NCBI RefSeq assembly: GCF_943912555.1
Contig: NZ_CALTUR010000082.1
Span: 1 to 8,498, forward strand
From: an uncultured Streptococcus sp.
GTDB taxonomy: Bacteria; Bacillota; Bacilli; Lactobacillales; Streptococcaceae
Reading direction: 5' to 3'
Length of the DNA stretch: 8,498 nt
A program made the position numbers and the translations under genes. Each line of letters opens with the position of its first letter. Position 1 is the first letter of the stretch. Under the pieces are notes generated by a model, which saw nothing but the letters and a program-made list of their open reading frames with translations, searched no databases and was not told where the DNA came from. This document shows, in pieces, positions 6,440-8,498 of the stretch.

Positions 6440-7921
6440 GTGACCTTAGTAGATAAATTTGTAACGCATATCATTTCTGAAAGTTCATTTGAAGAAATGG
6501 ATCGAATCTACCTGACCAATCGTGTCTTGGCACGAGTGGGAGATGGTGTTTTGGAAGTTGAGACCAATCTGGATAAATTGATTGACCTCAAGGACCAGTT
6601 GGTTGAGGAAGCCGTTCGATTAGAGACGATTGAGGATAGTCAGACTGCGCGTGAAATCCTTGGTGCTGAACTGATGGACTTGGTGACTCCTTGTCCGAGT
6701 CAGGTTAATCGTGACTTTTGGGCAACCTATGCCCACTCTCCTGAGCAAGCGATAGCGGATTTTTACCAACTCAGTCAGAAAAATGACTACATCAAACTCA
6801 AGGCTATTGCTAAAAATATCGCTTATCGTGTTCCATCTGACTACGGAGAGATTGAAATTACCATCAATCTCTCTAAGCCTGAGAAGGATCCCAAAGAAAT
6901 TGCGGCAGCTAAGTTGGTGCAAGCTAGCAATTATCCCCAGTGTCAACTTTGTCTAGAGAATGAGGGCTACCATGGTCGGGTTAACCATCCAGCTCGCAGC
7001 AATCACCGTATTATCCGTTTTGAAATGGCTGGTCAGGAGTGGGGTTTCCAGTACTCGCCCTATGCTTATTTTAATGAGCACTGTATTTTCTTAGACGGGC
7101 AACATCGCCCTATGGCTATTAGTCGAAAAAGTTTTGAGCGTTTGTTGGCTATCGTAGAGCAGTTTCCAGGCTATTTTGCTGGCTCTAATGCCGACCTGCC
7201 GATTGTGGGAGGTTCTATTCTGACTCATGACCACTATCAGGGAGGCCGTCACGTATTTCCTATGGAATTGGCTCCCTTGCAAAAGACTTTCCAATTTGCT
7301 GGTTTTGAGCAGGTCAAGGCTGGAATTGTTAAGTGGCCAATGTCAGTGTTGCGTTTGACTTCGGCTTCCAAAGAGGATTTGATCAACTTGGCTGATAAGA
7401 TTTTGCAGGAATGGCGCCAGTATTCAGATCCTGCAGTGCAGATTTTGGCAGAAACAGACGGAATACCGCATCATACCATCACACCCATTGCCCGTAAACG
7501 CGATGGACAGTTTGAGTTGGACTTGGTCTTGAGGGACAATCAGACTTCTGCAGAGCATCCTGATGGTATCTATCATCCCCATAAGGATGTCCAACATGTC
7601 AAGAAGGAAAATATTGGCTTGATTGAGGTCATGGGCTTGGCTATCCTACCACCTCGTTTGAAAGCAGAAGTGGAGCAAGTCGCCAGCTATCTCGTGGGAG
7701 AAGGGGAGACAGTTGCCGACTATCATCAGGAATGGGCAGAGCAACTTAGAGCCCAATATCCAGACATAACAGATAAAGAAAAAGCCTTTGAAATCGTCAA
7801 GGACTCTGTGGGTACTATTTTTGTGCGTGTACTTGAGGATGCAGGGGTTTACAAGCAGACAGAACAAGGACAGGCAGCCTTTATGCGCTTTGTGGAGCAG
7901 GTCGGGATTTTGGCAGGCTAG
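6440..7921 (+). CDS. galT: Galactose-1-phosphate uridylyltransferase, Firmicutes type (GalT2)
   Basis: A 493-residue UDP-glucose--hexose-1-phosphate uridylyltransferase. It swaps UMP between UDP-glucose and galactose-1-phosphate, giving UDP-galactose and glucose-1-phosphate. The length (about 490-500) and sequence fit the long class 2 GalT of Firmicutes rather than the roughly 350-residue E. coli type. The His-rich active-site strand [10 protein letters not shown] is at residues 262-271 (H263, H265 and H271); a conserved block, [14 protein letters not shown], lies upstream. Translation starts at GTG 6440 with a strong AAAGGAGG (6425-6432) 7 nt before it; the next in-frame ATG would remove conserved N-terminal sequence. 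It is the second gene of the galKT operon. GalE, needed to recycle UDP-galactose, is not in the window. Confidence 0.95.
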   Translation: MTLVDKFVTHIISESSFEEMDRIYLTNRVLARVGDGVLEVETNLDKLIDLKDQLVEEAVRLETIEDSQTAREILGAELMDLVTPCPSQVNRDFWATYAHSPEQAIADFYQLSQKNDYIKLKAIAKNIAYRVPSDYGEIEITINLSKPEKDPKEIAAAKLVQASNYPQCQLCLENEGYHGRVNHPARSNHRIIRFEMAGQEWGFQYSPYAYFNEHCIFLDGQHRPMAISRKSFERLLAIVEQFPGYFAGSNADLPIVGGSILTHDHYQGGRHVFPMELAPLQKTFQFAGFEQVKAGIVKWPMSVLRLTSASKEDLINLADKILQEWRQYSDPAVQILAETDGIPHHTITPIARKRDGQFELDLVLRDNQTSAEHPDGIYHPHKDVQHVKKENIGLIEVMGLAILPPRLKAEVEQVASYLVGEGETVADYHQEWAEQLRAQYPDITDKEKAFEIVKDSVGTIFVRVLEDAGVYKQTEQGQAAFMRFVEQVGILAG

Positions 7922-7932
7922 GAGCTTTCTCC

Positions 7933-7961
7933 TTGCACAGTCCTATAAAAAGTAGTATCAT
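7933..7961 (+). promoter_or_regulatory. Candidate promoter of the thioesterase gene
   Basis: TTGCAC (7933-7938) and TATCAT (7956-7961) stand 17 bp apart in the 69-nt gap after galT. This would start transcription near 7968, about 23 nt before the ATG. No clear terminator follows galT (only a small AGGAG-CTTT-CTCCT hairpin at 7920-7933), so galKT read-through into the thioesterase gene is also possible. Confidence 0.5.
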
Positions 7962-7990
7962 AGTGTCGTTTGAAATATCAGGAGGAAACG

Positions 7991-8395
7991 ATGAAAGATT
8001 TTCATTTTGACGCTATATCTGCTTTTGAAAATTACGAAATTGAACAAATGAGAGATGGTCACGTTGTGGTGACGACCAAAGTAGTGGACTCGTCGCTCAA
8101 CTACTATGGCAATGCTCATGGTGGCTATCTCTTTACTCTCTGTGACCAGATCAGTGGTTTGGTGGTTATCTCGCTGGGGCTTGATGGGGTGACACTCCAA
8201 TCTTCTATCAACTACCTCAAAGCAGGAAAACTCGACGATGTGTTGACCATTAAAGGAGAATGCGTCCATCAAGGTCGTACAACCTGTGTAGTGGATGTCG
8301 ATATCACCAATCAAGAAGGCAGAAACGTCTGCAAAGCAACCTTTACCATGTTTGTCACAGGCCAACGGTCAGAAGACAGACAGGTAAGGATATAA
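7991..8395 (+). CDS. PaaI-family hotdog-fold acyl-CoA thioesterase
   Basis: A 134-residue single-domain hotdog protein of the PaaI/YigI type, which hydrolyses acyl-CoA thioesters in the cytosol. The signature NYYGNAHGGYLFTLCDQISG lies at residues 37-56, with the HGG turn at 43-45 at the helix start and D52 as the likely catalytic acid. The rest is the antiparallel sheet (QSSINYLKAG, then the C-terminal strands ending FTMFVTG). AGGAGG at 7980-7985 stands 5 nt before the ATG. A TTG further upstream at 7970 has no ribosome site and is rejected. The true substrate is unknown. In pneumococci the same gene follows galT, but no metabolic link to galactose is evident, so it is probably only a positional neighbour. 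Confidence 0.88.
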   Translation: MKDFHFDAISAFENYEIEQMRDGHVVVTTKVVDSSLNYYGNAHGGYLFTLCDQISGLVVISLGLDGVTLQSSINYLKAGKLDDVLTIKGECVHQGRTTCVVDVDITNQEGRNVCKATFTMFVTGQRSEDRQVRI

Positions 8396-8409
8396 AGAGT
8401 AATTTAATA

Positions 8410-8457
8410 GAGTGAGGTGAATTTTGGAATTTATAAAATTTGCCTTACTCATTTTTT
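8410..8457 (+). terminator. Thioesterase gene terminator
   Basis: GAGTGAGGTGAATTTT (8410-8425) pairs along all 16 positions (three G-T wobbles) with AAAATTTGCCTTACTC (8435-8450) around a 9-nt loop, followed by ATTTTTT. It lies 14 nt after the stop and closes the transcript. The 41 nt after it are AT-rich and show no gene start before the window ends. Confidence 0.85.
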
Positions 8458-8498
8458 GATATTGATATGATTTAATTCTAAAATAGAAAATTTAGTAA

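Noticed and set aside
7920..7933. AGGAG-CTTT-CTCCT hairpin as a galT terminator
   Set aside because: The stem is only 5 bp and no T-run follows.
7970..7990. TTG at 7970 as the start of the thioesterase
   Set aside because: It has no ribosome site, would put AGGAGG inside the coding region and adds residues outside the family's conserved start.
7958..8365. 135-codon open frame on the minus strand over the thioesterase gene
   Set aside because: It is the antisense of a well-supported hotdog gene, has no ribosome site and the translation resembles no protein family.
8466..8471. TATGAT as a -10 for a gene beyond the window
   Set aside because: No -35 is found at a proper distance (the position falls in the terminator stem) and no downstream start is visible.

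Overview
The window reads as chromosome from a mitis-group Streptococcus (S. pneumoniae, S. mitis or S. oralis type). Three things point there: low-GC Gram-positive sequence with strong AGGAGG-type ribosome sites, a pneumococcal-type BOX repeat, and a gene order matching the pneumococcal block sczA / czcD / nmlR / adhC / galR / galK / galT / hotdog thioesterase. The species is not resolved. A cell-wall-anchored (LPXTG) protein gene at the left edge is not what I recall next to sczA in S. pneumoniae, so a non-pneumococcal mitis-group member is plausible.

Layout. Positions 1-324 hold the C-terminal end of an LPXTG surface protein. Positions 325-757 contain no gene but carry a hairpin, a strong terminator, a BOX element with two boxB units, and two more terminator-like hairpins facing the end of sczA. 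sczA (minus, 758-1294) and czcD (plus, 1427-2317) are divergent and share a regulatory gap with two inverted repeats; together they form a zinc-sensing and zinc-efflux pair. The gap 2318-2618 holds a small MITE-like repeat with a terminator inside it, then a MerR-type promoter with a 19-bp spacer. This promoter drives nmlR-adhC (2619-4010), a thiol-based regulator and a zinc-dependent alcohol dehydrogenase linked to aldehyde and nitrosative stress. A bidirectional terminator (4016-4057) separates adhC from the convergent galR.

galR (minus, 4078-5079) is divergent from galK-galT (5243-7921). Their shared gap shows an organised control region: tandem GalR-type half-sites just upstream of the -35, a good promoter, a cre site (CcpA) at the expected transcription start, and a leader hairpin. 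GalK makes galactose-1-phosphate and GalT exchanges it with UDP-glucose; the epimerase GalE needed to complete the Leloir pathway is not in the window. A PaaI/hotdog thioesterase gene (7991-8395), with a possible promoter of its own and a terminator, ends the coding part.

I see no clearly new biological system. The most informative non-coding signals are the covarying BOX hairpins, the three regulator-promoter architectures (SczA, NmlR, GalR/CcpA) and the MITE-like terminator element at about 2317-2457.
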